DNA of 64,000 nt. Source: Epiperipatus broadwayi. Its lineage: Eukaryota > Onychophora > Udeonychophora > Euonychophora > Peripatidae. Numbering within the stretch: the stretch's first letter is position 1; each line of letters begins with the position of its first letter. The notes under the pieces are model-generated. The model ran no database searches and had not been told where the DNA came from. It saw only the letters and a program-made list of their open reading frames with translations. The position numbers and the translations under genes were made by a program. Location of the stretch: the NCBI GenBank assembly GCA_028023455.1, contig JAQFVV010006352.1, forward strand, positions 2,626,204-2,690,203, in the 5' to 3' direction. Below are positions 49,136 to 61,019 of the stretch, piece after piece.

Positions 49136-51598
49136 CTACAAGAGAAATTATTTATAAAAACAAAAAAGGAATATATCAGTCATTTTTTATGTTCATTTGC
49201 GCACTCGCTTGCGCATGTCCAGACATATATATAACCCTATATATATATATATTAAAATGGCAGGTTTGAATCTCTTACTCTTTCACCTTCCGTTTTGATT
49301 ACAACCCTATCTGTGCTGGGTTTAAACCACATTAAAATAATTAAGTAAAAGTATGGCCATGGCTATGTGCATCACATTATATGAGTGTACACATGAAGAG
49401 ATGCTTTTTAATACCAATTATATTAAATATTATAACCACATTAATTTAGGTTTGCTATTAAAAACATTTACATTATAGATTTAATTATATAATTTGCTTC
49501 ATTATAAATTCGTATGTTGATGTATATCATACCCTATGTAATACATATATAGAATAGCATGATTTAGTTTTGTTAAAAGTTTTAGCTCTTGTCAATTAAA
49601 AGTAATATTGTTGTAAATAAATTTGCAAAATTTGCATTAAGCCACCACACCTGCAGGGAAATTAGTTTAAATTTAGCAAATTTTTTACCCTTATTTGTTT
49701 ACAAAAAAACTATTATACAAAGAAATTCACCATACCAGCAGCTTTGAGATTTCTGGGGGGGGGGGGATTTTGAATGTCTTGAAAAAATTAAACAAAAGTT
49801 TTAAAATCAACTTTTAAAATCTGGAATTTTAATGCAATTTCTAACACTAATGGGTTCTTAGGCAAAATAAATTCTCAATAGGTAAGTGCTTGATATGAAT
49901 ATGTATAAATAGGCCATATGTTGAGCTTGTAAAACACACATCAATATTTGTAAGAGATATTGCCATCAGAATCCACACCACTTGAAATTTTAATGTATGG
50001 CTAAGAAAGGAAAAGTTTTGCTGCTTCTCCATGGGTGAATGGTGTGTTTTACTGCCATTTGATGCACCTACAACTAGAGCACTGCATAAATAAAATTCTC
50101 CAATAACAGCCTACTGCCAGAAAAAGAAGACCCCATGAACTGCCCTAGGAAAGATTATCACCATGCCTGAAGTCCAAGTGCTTAAATTCCCAACTGAAAT
50201 GAAAAATCAGTAATATAAACCCAGAAGTGCAAAGCTATGAATCAATTATTATTTAATATTCAATTTATTAATTTAAAAGCTAGATAAATGTAACTTAAAG
50301 AAACCTTTGAATGTTCAAATTAATGTTAACTTTAATTTTACTATGACTAAAATAACTAACCTTTAAATTATGTAACTTGCAATTTTTATTTATCTCTGAT
50401 TGCCAGTTGTGACTATACTTTTCTCTACAATTATTTTAAAAGGTATTTTATATATTTATTATATACCAATGGTTCTAAACAGTGAGCTTTAAATCTAGTA
50501 AATCTTAGAAAAGATATAATTTAAAATATATTCATATAATTATTTTTCTTAATGTTGCTACTTTTGGACACTGTTTCAAAATCGTATATTTGTAATAATA
50601 ATGAACCACCCTGCACTTGTTATTATTAATTATTTGTTTGTTGATATAAATGCCTAATGTGGTTTGCTTCTAAATTTTATTTTTGTATTTAATTAATGCT
50701 ATACTAAGCATTAATTAAATATATTTATTTGTTAATATCTTTAGTAAACCCCTTCAAATATACTTTCTTTCCTTAACTGGTTATTATGATGTAGACTGTG
50801 ACATGTTAACAAAATTGGTAACATAATTATTCTCTTAAACAGCTTATATATACTACTAGTTAATTGGTTTCTATTAGTAGAGCCAATACAATCATTAAAG
50901 CACAGTTAATTTTTTTATATATTAGATCTTTCATTGCATTATGGATTTGATTTCATTAAATACAAGATAATTAACATTTTGCTCCATCATTAATGGGATG
51001 GGTTAGGCCATCCCATTTTCTTATTTTTGGTAACAAGCATCAGTAAGTCCTGAAGTTTAATGCCAGGCCATGAGTAAGCCACCCCTGCTCTCAAACTCTA
51101 AATGTTCACATCATAAGCAGCAGGATTCTCAGCCCCAAGGTATCAGCATTGGTTACAAGAACCCTTAAAGAATAATCCATTCACAGGGTAGCTTTATTAT
51201 TAATTTTTCCAGTGTTATAGCACCTGTTTGCAATATAAAGCAGTACAATTCTACCTCCTTATGAATTAATATTCAGCATTAGCCTGAAACAATATCTTGA
51301 TTTCTAGGTTCAATCAACCTCAGTGAGATTGTTTGTGTGCTCACACTTTGCATAGAAACATATATAATATAATGTTATAATGAATGGTCTATAAAGGGCT
51401 AGTGAAGTTACATATGAAATAGCAGCCATAACCTTAAAGATAGCATTTGACATTTCCATTTTAGGCACAACTTAAATGACTGCACATGTACACACACATG
51501 TTGATTTAAAATGTAAAGATAAGAGATATGATAATTTTCTCATCCACTGTGATCCAGGCCACACCTTTGAATTACATTCTTTGTCTTTGTTTGTTTCA

Positions 51599-51601
<3 letters not shown>
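49136..51601. other. Cyclase intron, AT-rich
   Basis: No gene supported. A run of 12 G lies at 49755-49766. A short palindrome, AATGGGATGG ... CCATCCCATT, is at 50992-51017. 50990-51200 is less AT-rich without recognisable content. Confidence 0.5.
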
Positions 51602-51682
<81 letters not shown>

Positions 51683-51690
51683 CCCAAAAA

Positions 51691-51726
<36 letters not shown>
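51602..51726. repeat. (TA)n microsatellite, interrupted once
   Basis: TA repeats 51602-51679 and 51693-51726, separated by CCCCCCAAAAAGA. Confidence 0.97.
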
Positions 51727-51728
<2 letters not shown>

Positions 51729-51964
51729 CATTGGTTTAATATGTATTTCTCTCAATCTAATTTCCAATCTAATTCAATCTCGGTTATTATATTATATGTG
51801 TGATATATGCATTAATGTTAAATCATAAATATTACCCCCAATCACCATGCCATCAGTTTATTATAATTCTGTAGTCAGTTTATGTTAAATGAACCCTTAA
51901 GTCTTATGTTTCTCCCTGCTCTATTCCAGCTGAAAACAAAATGAAGACTGAGTGTAACATCAGG

Positions 51965-52110
51965 TATGTCATTTGTAAAGTGTTGAGTCATGGAATACTG
52001 ACAAAGAAGTTGAAGCTTGTTTGGATTCAGGACTTCACCATCCCACTCTGGTCAGCTTTGGTTTATTTGCCTGGGTTCTGTTACACTAATGTACAAATCT
52101 GACCGTTCGA
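51965..52110. repeat. Interspersed repeat, copy 2 (partner at 23255-23410)
   Basis: Same orientation as the partner. It shares TATGTCATTTGTAAAGT, GGACTTCACCATCCCAC against GTGGCTTCCACCACCGT, TGGTCAGCTTTGG and ATCTGACCGTTCG. Both end close to an AT tract. Confidence 0.65.
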
Positions 52111-53119
52111 ATATATAGTAGATCGACTCTCTGTCATTATTATCAATAACATTATTGCAACATAAAATAAAAAAATTTAACTAAGTAAACCAAGTATAGT
52201 TTCAACATGTTAGCAATAAAATTATGGTTATCAAACAAAGAAAATAAAATCCACATTTACCATTAAAAACTGAAAAAAAAAACATGTTTTGCTTATTGGA
52301 ATGCTATTGGCTCTGTGTCATTACACATTCATTTATGCAATTAACCAAGTCTCCTTAATCTTTTGCTTTCTATCATTTATTTCCTCCAAATTACCTCAAA
52401 TATATCAGATCAAAGATATGTCTATATTATCTTCATGACTAGAAGATAGAGACACATTAGTTAAATCAGTTTTAGCTTTTTTGTCCATAAGTGAATGCTG
52501 TATACTTCTCGTCCTTAAATTTAGTTTCTTTCACCTTATTATATTTATGGAAATTTCAATTGGCTACAAACCACAGCATACATGACATTAGTACTAGCTC
52601 TATTGACCTATGTTATCCTTGTTATTATTAATCAGCCTATTCAAATTTATGGCTATCCTAAACATATTTTCCCAATTTTATTTCCACAAATTATATAGTA
52701 GTGACATTAATTTTTTTTTAATTTTTAACTTTTTCTTGTTTATGCATAACATTTATTTTAAAATGTTCAACATATCTTTGGATTATATCAGAAATATAAA
52801 TTTCTAAAGCCTCAATGTTGTCAGATTCAAACTTATATATATATAGTTGTTTCCTCAACAAAACATAGTCATCAATGGGATCGCCCAGTAGTGCATTTGT
52901 TTGTAGTTTAGTTTTGACATTCAAATAGAATGAGATAATCATACCATATTAGAACAATGCCAGTTCATTATTAATTATATATCTAACAAAACTTTCTCAT
53001 AATAAATGCATTCTCAAATCATAATTCTATTACCAAAATGATGTTGTTTATTTACAGTTTTAAATTACATCAGTTCTGCATTACATAAAGGAAGTGGATA
53101 AAAATTACCAATGTTTTCA
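52111..53119. other. Cyclase intron, AT-rich, one orphan ORF
   Basis: Mostly featureless. A minus-strand frame, 52942-52718, has a protein-like composition (NALLGDPIDDYVLLRKQL, NIEALEIYISDIIQRYVEHF) but no family I recognise. It is on the same strand as the cyclase but does not fit between its exons. Confidence 0.35.
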
Positions 53120-53160
53120 AGCAGCAGCAATAGTAGTAGTAGTAGTAGTAGTCATAGTAA

Positions 53161-53201
<41 letters not shown>

Positions 53202-53285
53202 ATAGTAATGGTAGTCGTAGTGGTAATACTAGTGGTAGTAGTAGTAGTAGTAGTAGTAATAATAATAATGATGATGATGATGATG

Positions 53286-53360
<75 letters not shown>

Positions 53361-53362
53361 GT
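53120..53362. repeat. Compound trinucleotide repeat (TAG/TGG/TGA/TAA)n
   Basis: Starts with TAG repeats carrying TGG and TAA variants, then GAT units, then a long TAA run to about 53362. The poly-Ser/Asn and poly-Val/Ile ORFs here are artefacts. Confidence 0.95.
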
Positions 53363-54726
53363 AATACAATTTACATTGTTCATAGTAGCAGTATTGCAGT
53401 ATTTTGAGATCTTAAAATTCCTTTAGAATGTCATTTACCACTGTACATAGATGTAAAATCTTTAATACAAAAATACATACTGTTCGCTAAAATTACATTT
53501 TTATAATAAGTTTTCTTATTTAGGACAAAAAATTAAAACTAAGTAACAATAGTAACAAAATGCAGTAGAAGTATAATATTAATAATAAAAATTGATTAAA
53601 TGAGTTAGACAAAATGAAATTCTTAACCCAAGTATATTCGACTTTTTCTGAACTCAAGAACAATAATAATAAATGTATGTATGTTTTTCTCACATTCTCT
53701 TGAAGAATTAAATATTTTTTTAAAAAAATTTATTCTTTATACACACAGGGGATTGTTTTTGGATTATTTTGGAACATTCTATTCAGTGTTCATAAAGATT
53801 AATCAGTTTTCTTCTCTTTCTTCAACAATTGTCATCACTGTTTTTAGAGCACTTTTATTTTTCAAATGTAAAACTAATTGCAATTCTTCATAATTATTTA
53901 AATTTTTATTATTTAATTATAAAAAATCACTTCTTGAGGTTTCAATTATATATATATAATGTTAAAAGTATCATCTGCTGTTTTGTTATGTCTAGAGTTA
54001 GCTCTAGATATTATTCAATTATATTCAAACTGTAGCAGTAAGTTAATCTCAAAACATTCCACACACATAAATATTTATTTGCAATAAAATACCCATTTAT
54101 GCCCTGTTCAAATGCTTATTAGTATTCACTGTTATTTTATTAAAATTTAGATTGTTTGGCCCTTTTTTTCTCTTGCATGCTACTTGTTTACAAATCGATG
54201 TGAGTGACTATTTGATATCAATTTGTATTATGGCTAATTATTACAAGTGAAACAGCTAAGATTAAGGGTCATACAATACTAGTTGAGAAAATGAATTGGT
54301 TGTGTGATGATGGTTTTATACTTTTAAAACTATAGCTGATACCCACAATAAATTTGATTTATCATCATAACATTATTTTTATGCCTCTAATGGTTAAGCA
54401 ACTGCTATCATCTGTGAATCCTTTGATTTCAGTTGAAAATTGAAGTTTGGTCATTTTTGTTACATTTTTTTTACTCTCTACTATGCACTGTTACAAATGG
54501 TATAATCTACATGTGTTGTAATTATTTTTTCTCAATCCCTCCACAACATCTATCTGTTACTATATATATATAATATCAGTGCCAACACTAAACTGAAATA
54601 GTAGGACTCTAATATATTTATATATTGTTTCACAGAGGGAATTTTTTAACCATGTGGGGTGATAATATATATATATATATAATATTTTTAACCATGTGGG
54701 GTGATAATATATATATATATTATATT
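53363..54726. other. Cyclase intron, AT-rich
   Basis: No gene. Near the end, TTAACCATGTGGGGTGATAA followed by a TA run occurs twice in tandem (about 54647 and 54690). Confidence 0.55.
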
Positions 54727-55076
54727 AATAATTCAAACAAATTAATTTAACACGGTATTCAAAATTAAATAATATATTCTTTACCGGAAGTACTTTCATT
54801 TGTTTCACTGACAATCTTTATCAACCATTAATACAAATGTACAGAAAATAAAAACTTGCATTACCCATCATTCAATCCATTCAAATTTCCCACAATTCTG
54901 TTGTTTTTATATTGTTTTGAATGGATTGAATGATGGGTCTAGCAAGTTTTTATTTTCTGTACACTTGTATTAATGGTTGATAAAGATTGTCAGTGAAAAA
55001 ATCAAAAGTACTTCTGGTAAAGAATACATTATTTAATTTTGAATACTGTGTTAAATTAATTTGTTTGAATTATTAT
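54727..55076. repeat. Long inverted repeat, arms about 160 bp
   Basis: Arms 54727-54885 and 54915-55076 with a loop of about 29 bases. Matching words include ATTCAAACAAATTAATTTAA, TATTCAAAATTAAATAAT, GATAAAGATTGTCAG and GAATGGATTGAATGATGGG with their complements. A few mismatches and small indels. It fits a foldback/MITE-like element; no coding content. Confidence 0.9.
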
Positions 55077-55097
55077 TATATGATTTAAAAATACAGA

Positions 55098-55113
55098 CAT
55101 TTAATGGTTATAG

Positions 55114-55151
<38 letters not shown>

Positions 55152-55183
55152 CTATAACCATTAAATGCAAATAGTAATAATAT

Positions 55184-55221
<38 letters not shown>

Positions 55222-55239
55222 ATATTATTACTATTTGCA
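55098..55239. repeat. Two abutting palindromes with (TA)n centres
   Basis: Palindrome one, 55098-55167: CATTTAATGGTTATAGTT, TA run, AACTATAACCATTAAATG. Palindrome two, 55166-55239: TGCAAATAGTAATAATATGA, TA run, then its exact complement. They overlap by two bases. Both arms are perfect. Confidence 0.93.
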
Positions 55240-55299
55240 GGATATTCCATGTAGTGAAAAAGCTAAATGCTGATGATATTGTACATCCTCTTTCTCAAA

Positions 55300-56170
55300 T
55301 CATAAGAATGCACTCACCTGCCAGGGTGTAATTCTATGTATACATCATCTGTCACTGACCATGCTTAAATCAGGGCTTGAGTCTATTGTGTGCCTGATGT
55401 TATAATCAAATATTGAACTGTACAAATCCAGTTAACCTATCACAAGAGAAAGACAGTGTCTCATTTTTAACAACCCATGATCAGGCTAATATGACTTATA
55501 AATGTAAATCTAGTCTGATCTTGAGTGGTTAAAAATGAGACACTGTCTTTTTTCTGCAATAGATTAACTAGATTTTTAGAATTCAATATTTGATTAAAAC
55601 ATCATGTATACAATAAATTCAAGTCCTGATTTAAGCATGATCAGTGAGAGTTAGTGTATATATATAGACATACACTCTAAACTTAAATGATTCACTTAAG
55701 TTTTTTAAACTCTTACAGGCAGGCAAGTGTGTGAAGATATATAATATTTAAGAAATAGCATATTATCAGAGTTTGACTTCTGATTTAATAATTTCAAAAT
55801 TTTCACCTCTTTATAGTAATAGATTTACATTTATAAATCATATTAGTCTGATCGTGAGTGGTTAAAAATGAGACACTCTTTCTCCTGCGATAGGTTTTCT
55901 AGATTTGTACAATTCAATATTTTATTATCATAACAAGCACACAATAGACTCAAGCCCTGATTTAAGCATGGTCATTGAGAGTTGGTATATATATATATAT
56001 ATACAAATAAACTCTAATTATTAGTGATTCACTTAAGTTTTTAAGCTCTTACTGGCGGGCGAGTGGCGGAGATTTGTAATATTTAAAAAATAGCATATTA
56101 TCTGAGTTTGACTTCTGATTTAGTAATTTCAAGATTTTCAGCACTTTATAATAATAAGTTATATAAAGAG
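55300..56170. repeat. 333-bp tandem units plus an inverted partial copy
   Basis: TAGTCTGATCTTGAGTGG begins a unit at 55511 and TAGTCTGATCGTGAGTGG the next at 55844. Both carry GTTAAAAATGAGACACT, TTAAGCATG, a short TA run, ATTCACTTAAGTTTTT and TTTGACTTCTGATTTA. 55325-55505 is the same sequence inverted (AGTGTCTCATTTTTAAC, CATGCTTAAATCAGGG). Together they form a direct and an inverted repeat. Unclassified. Confidence 0.85.
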
Positions 56171-56337
56171 TAAATTCAATATACACTATATTCTGAATTA
56201 TACTTCTACAAAATATTCTAGTTGCGCTGTGTTTTGAGAATACTATACGTTTTATATATAAATTCTTTCAAAATTTGAAGTATCTTCATTTAAAATTCAT
56301 AATAAGAATTTTAATTTTTAAACAAGATAAGTTTTCT

Positions 56338-56810
56338 CTTACAAGATTAAGAGATAGGATCAGGTGATCTATGACTCTTATTTTGACTATTTACAGTCTC
56401 TGCCATAAGTCTTATGCAATTTTATATTGCTAAGACTACTAATATATGATATGACTGAAGATCTATCAGCCCCATGTAGCTATTGAGTTGGATAGCTGGG
56501 TGTGAAGACATGTAGATGTCTGAAAATTTCAGATTTTCCACTCAATAGATAACTTTTAGATAAGTGCTTGGATTTGGGTTGGTATTTTTAGATCTAGTGT
56601 CTGAACCTAACCTGTCACCTCTCTGAGGAGTGCCAAAGCACAAAACCATGGTCAGGGGTTTGGGGAGGGGTTCCTGACAGAGATATTTTAAGTGCTGGCT
56701 CTGGCTAAGCATTTATCACAAAGCTTGTAGAGGAATTGGCAATCCTCATTGTTTATAACTTACAAGCTTAAGATAGAGGGTCATGTGATCTATAACTCTT
56801 ATTTTGACAA
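56338..56810. repeat. Element flanked by 50-bp direct repeats, related to the 34.2-kb cluster
   Basis: GTGATCTATGACTCTTATTTTGAC near 56366 and GTGATCTATAACTC near 56784 mark two direct copies of about 50 bases, each preceded by TTACAAG-TTAAGA-like words. Between them, CCCCATGTAGCTATTGAG and TTTAGATCTAGTGTCTGAA resemble CCCATGTAGCTGTCTGG and TTTAGATCTAGTTTCTAAA of the 34-kb cluster, so this may be an old copy. Confidence 0.5.
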
Positions 56811-57138
56811 GTTTTGTCTTACTTCATCAATTTATATAATTCCTTTCAATACGTTTGACATTTGGGATTTGATTAGATGAATCTACCTAACTGAAAATAT
56901 GGATACAGTTAAAATGCTTATTAGAAAAATATGTGTGTAAAAATCGTTAAACAATAATGAAATGTAAAATTATAATATACAAAAGTATGTGCAGACTTAA
57001 TACATAATATTACACTAAAATTTAAAAATTGCTATCACAGTCTTTCACTATAATATATATCTTTGTTAAAGATACACTACTTGGAAACCTGGTTTAATAA
57101 TTATATATAAACTAAATAATAATTTTAACAAATCTTAC

Positions 57139-57285
57139 TGTGGCAGCATTTCAAAAAGTAATTTTTCAGATCGCTGTTTTTCTTCATTTAATTGATGAGT
57201 TTTTTCTTCAACCGCCATTTCTAAAACTTTTGCATAAGATTCCATTTTAGCAAGTAAATTATCGGTAAGATTTTTAGCTTTCTTG
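57139..57285 (-). CDS. Guanylate cyclase exon: coiled-coil linker before the catalytic domain
   Basis: 147-base exon between acceptor TTTGTTTTGTAG and donor GTAAGA. One base completes a codon, 48 codons follow, and two bases remain (phase 2). It reads NLTDNLLAKMESYAKVLE, MAVEEKTHQLNEEKQRSEK, LLFEMLP. This is the dimerisation helix between kinase-homology and cyclase domains of receptor guanylate cyclases (family pattern: N..D..L..ME.YA..LE..V.E+T..L..EK...E.LL..MLP). It is the most 5' exon visible; the kinase-homology exon before it should lie above 64000 or was not recognised in the repeat-filled stretch between. Confidence 0.94.
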
Positions 57286-57767
57286 CTACAAAACAAAGAA
57301 TTGAAATGAACATTAAAAAAATATTATATAAATTAAGACAAATTCATTATTCGTATATATAGCTAATAAAACAATTGCAAAATTACTTTGATAAATATAA
57401 CTTAGATCGCAAATAGCAATTATGTTTAAAAGTGACTCATCCTTTGCATCTGTCAAATTCTGTTCAAATATTAATTAGTGGATGATATGAACTCACACTT
57501 TATTTATAATGCTTTGTTTGCATTACAAAATACATTCTTTACTTCAACTCATAGTCACATATATGTATATTAAAATTATAAAGAAAATATTTTCTATCTG
57601 AAGAAATGTTTTCAGCTATAATGTTACTAGGCAAACAACCAGTTTAAAGTGATATGGCAGGCTGAAATCATGTTATCTACAAATAATATTTTGTCTAATC
57701 CAATTTAAGGCAAATGTATATTGTTTACTTCTATAGAATTCTTGAAAAATTGCCAGTCATATATATA
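57286..57767. other. Cyclase intron, AT-rich
   Basis: No gene recognised. Confidence 0.55.
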
Positions 57768-57795
57768 TATATATATATATATTGAAGCTGTGCAT

Positions 57796-57843
<48 letters not shown>

Positions 57844-58190
57844 AACCGGACCCGCATACAACCCTTTTATTACGTCAGTTGTAACAATTTTCTGATGAGC
57901 ATGCTGCAGGAAGGAACTATCAATTGATATTCTTAATGCAGATGTTAATGCCTCCCTACAACAATATTTCCTGCTCATCAGAGGATGTAGTACATAGAGA
58001 CTGGAAACATCTAAATATTTCTATGTTTGGTTTCCCAAAAAGCGCCATTAGAGTTCCATCTCACTACAACCTGACTGGCCTAGGTCAAGTTATGTCAGAC
58101 GTAGCTCAGAGAACATGAGATTCTCATGAACCAGTGCTATAACTGATGAGTGATGCATTAAAACAAAACAGAATTGGATAACTGGACAAC
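57768..58190. repeat. (TA)n followed by TGTAACCGG and an unclassified block
   Basis: TA runs at about 57761-57781, 57796-57804 and 57808-57840, then TGTAACCGGACCCG, the same start as TGTAACCGGTTGG at 29028. 57860-58130 is less AT-rich. CTGATGAGCATGCTGCAGGAA near 57892 and TTCCTGCTCATCAG near 57967 are partly complementary. Possibly the edge of an LTR or other element. Confidence 0.5.
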
Positions 58191-58244
58191 CAATTTAATT
58201 TTTAGTAACAAAAAAAAATTTATTAAATAACAATTAATTTGCAA

Positions 58245-58738
58245 TTTCAACAATAGTTCATTAATTCCTCTATGAGAAGAAGCTTGGAAATATTCTAATT
58301 CAATAATAGTTCATTTTGAATTCATTTATGGGAAGAAGCTTGTGAATATTCTAATTCAACAATAGTTCATTAACTCCTTTATGAGAAGAAGCTTGGAAAT
58401 ATTCCAATTCAACAATAGTTCATTTCGAATTCATTTAATAGTTCATTTTGAATTCATTTATGGGAAGAAGCTTGTGAATATTCTAATTCAACAATAGTTC
58501 ATTAATTCCTTTATGAGAAGAAGCTTGGGATTATTCTAATTCAACAATAGTTCATTTCGAATTCATTTAATAGTTCATTTTGAATTCATTTAAGAGAAGA
58601 AGCTTGGAAATATTCTAATTCATACAATAGTTCATTTTGAATTCCTTTATGAGAAGAAGCTTGGAAATATTCTAATTCAACAATAGTTCATTTTATTCTT
58701 TAATATTCTTTTGAATTCCTTTATGAGAAGAAGCCTGG
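58245..58738. repeat. Tandem array 1, about 59-bp unit
   Basis: About eight degenerate units with the core CAACAATAGTTCATT, GAATTCATTTATG and AGAAGAAGCTTGGAAATATT. Two places carry an extra partial unit (TTTAATAGTTCATTTTG). Confidence 0.93.
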
Positions 58739-58784
58739 TAGCAGTTAAGCATTTATGATTTATATAACATTTCATTATTTTATG

Positions 58785-59480
58785 AATTATTACTGATTGG
58801 TAAACATTTAAACTCAGCAATTCTTGGTTTGTGGAGTATTCATCATTTGGTAATTAAAGCATTTATAATTTAGTCAAATATAAAAGTATATTCACACACA
58901 TAAACTCTGTTTGAAGCTTGTGGAGTATTTATCATTTAGTAATTGGAGCATTTCCAATTTAATCAAATATAAAGGTATATTCATACACATAATTCTGTTT
59001 GGCTTGTGGAGCATTTATCATTTAGTGATTGGAGCATTTCCAATTTAATCAAATATAAAAGTATATTCATACACATGAATTCTGTTTGGCTTGTGGAGCA
59101 TTTATCATTTAGTGATTAAGGCATTTCTAATTTAGTCAAATATAAGAGTATATTCATACACATAAATTCTGTTTGACTTGTGGAGCATTTATCATTTAGT
59201 AACTGGAGCATTTCCAATTTAATCAAATATAAAAGTATATTCATACACATAAATTCTGTTTGGCTTGTGGAGCATTTATCATTTAGTGATTGGAGCATTT
59301 CCAATTTAATCAAATATAAAAGTATATTCATACACATGAATTCTGTTTGGCTTGTGGAGCATTTATCATTTAGTGATTAAGGCATTTCTAATTTAGTCAA
59401 ATATAAGAGTATATTCATACACATAAATTCTGTTTGACTTGTGGAGCATTTATCATTTAGTAATTACAGCATTTCTAATC
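58785..59480. repeat. Tandem array 2, 87-bp unit with three-unit higher order
   Basis: Seven to eight units with the core TTGTGGAGCATTTATCATT, GGAGCATTTCCAATTTAATC and AGTATATTCATACACAT. The variant GATTAAGGCATTTC recurs at 59114 and 59375, 261 bases (3 x 87) apart, which shows a three-unit higher-order repeat. The unit length is a multiple of three, so repeat-derived ORFs appear on both strands. Confidence 0.93.
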
Positions 59481-59534
59481 CATATGGTAAATACGTTCAA
59501 ATATTTTTATAAATAAATTTGCGTATAACTATTT

Positions 59535-59886
59535 CATAACTTCATTTTATAACGTATGATAAACATGTTTTAATATTTTACAAAACAAATTCTATGTACT
59601 TATTTCATAACTTCACTTTATAACGTAAGATAAAGATGTTTTAATATTTTATAAAACAAATTGTATGCAACCGTTTCATAACTTCACTTTATAACATATG
59701 ATAAAGATGTTTTAATATTTTATAAAACAAATTGTATGCAACCGTTTCATAACTTCACTTTATAACATATGATAAAGATGTTTTAATATTTTATAAAACA
59801 AATTCTAGTAATTATTTCATAACTTCAATTTATAATTCATGACAAAGATGTCTAAACATTCTTATAACATAATTACCTTCCAGTTT
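59535..59886. repeat. Tandem array 3, 71-bp unit
   Basis: Five units starting CATAACTTCACTTTATAAC at 59535, 59606, 59677, 59748 and 59818, each with GATAAAGATGTTTTAATATT. Units three and four are nearly identical. Confidence 0.93.
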
Positions 59887-61019
59887 TTTTCAGTCCAGTT
59901 TATTCAACAAGAAGGCGGGTTATTTCATTTATGGAAAGTCATGGCATAGCGTGGAGAGAATGAAGCCGCTAAATTACCCCATTAACATTATAATTCTTCT
60001 AGTAAAGCTTTCTTTTTCCATTGTCACTTTTTGTTAAAACTATATTTTAATGTGTCAGAAGAATTAAGTAATACACTTTTTTTTTTAAAACAAAAAAATT
60101 TAATATGTTCTGCCTCTCTGTGTAAGACGAGAGAGAGAAAAAAGTTCTTTTCTTCCGACAACGTGTCTAATTTGAATACTGCCTCAGTTTAACTCAAGTA
60201 TCTTTTTTCTTTCTTTTTAATGATTGGATAATTAATTTCTTTTCTTTTTTTATTGAGACAGATAAAAAAAATAAGATGATATAATATTTTATTCAAGTCC
60301 ATCAATCACAAAATTAAAAATATGATTTTTTTTTTTTTTTTTAACAAATCACAGCTTTATTGCGTTTCCAATTAGATTGAATCATGCTAGACGTTTTTAA
60401 ATGGGGGGGGGTTCTTTTGAATATTTATATGAGAAACAGCATAACTGTTTCATTACCCCTCACCAAATTTTGGGATGAAATCGCCTGGAAGTACGATTTC
60501 ATTCCATATACTATACACATTATTTCTCAGTACTGCCTGGTTTTAGATATGCTGATGAATGAGTAAGATGAGCTGGAAAAGTGAATACATGAACCATAGC
60601 CTCCAATGCCAGGACAAATAGATGGCCAAACACAAACTACCAGTACACACCGCCTCATGACGTCACGAGAAAATATCTCATTTTTAAGCACTACCTCTCT
60701 TGTACCTAGAAGCATCATCCAACCAAGAATAGGAGCCAGAGAAAAAAAATCAATTTGGCACTCAGCCAACCCTGCTCAGCTTCGGTGAGTCTTAGGGGCT
60801 ATCATTTGGCCTATCCATGAGACCTATATATATGCACTGCTGGACTACTCTTGGAGCACAACATCCAGGTCGGGATAGTGCCGAGCATATACTTCGGAGC
60901 ATCATAACACAATGCATCCAAGCAGCCCCACTCAATCATCCACCATCTCAACATGAAAAACACAAGTTCATGCATCACTACACCACACTCACAAACTTTT
61001 TCCATCAGCTATCTCTATA
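59887..61019. other. Region downstream (minus strand) of the Ty3 pol genes
   Basis: 59887-60370 is AT-rich with long T runs and a GAGAGAGA run. Nine Gs lie at 60403-60411. 60540-61019 is less AT-rich and probably belongs to the element (3' untranslated region or LTR). No LTR boundary could be fixed because the second LTR is outside the window. Confidence 0.45.
60708..60800 (-). repeat. 5S rRNA-like fragment (weak)
   Basis: On the plus strand, ATCATCCAACCAAGAATAGG and, after about 35 bases, CAACCCTGCTCAGCTTCGGTG resemble the reverse complement of the 3' half of animal 5S rRNA, with an insertion between the two blocks. It could be a degraded 5S-derived SINE head. Confidence 0.3.

Noticed and set aside
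53094-53426. Poly-Val/Ile, poly-Ser/Asn and poly-Ile/Thr ORFs
   Set aside because: All three are frames of one compound trinucleotide microsatellite.
59116-59380. ORFs on both strands with repeated 29-residue units
   Set aside because: The 87-bp tandem unit is a multiple of three, so any stop-free frame repeats. No start context, composition or homology supports a protein.
58245-59886. CRISPR array
   Set aside because: Units are contiguous tandem repeats without unique spacers, in animal DNA.
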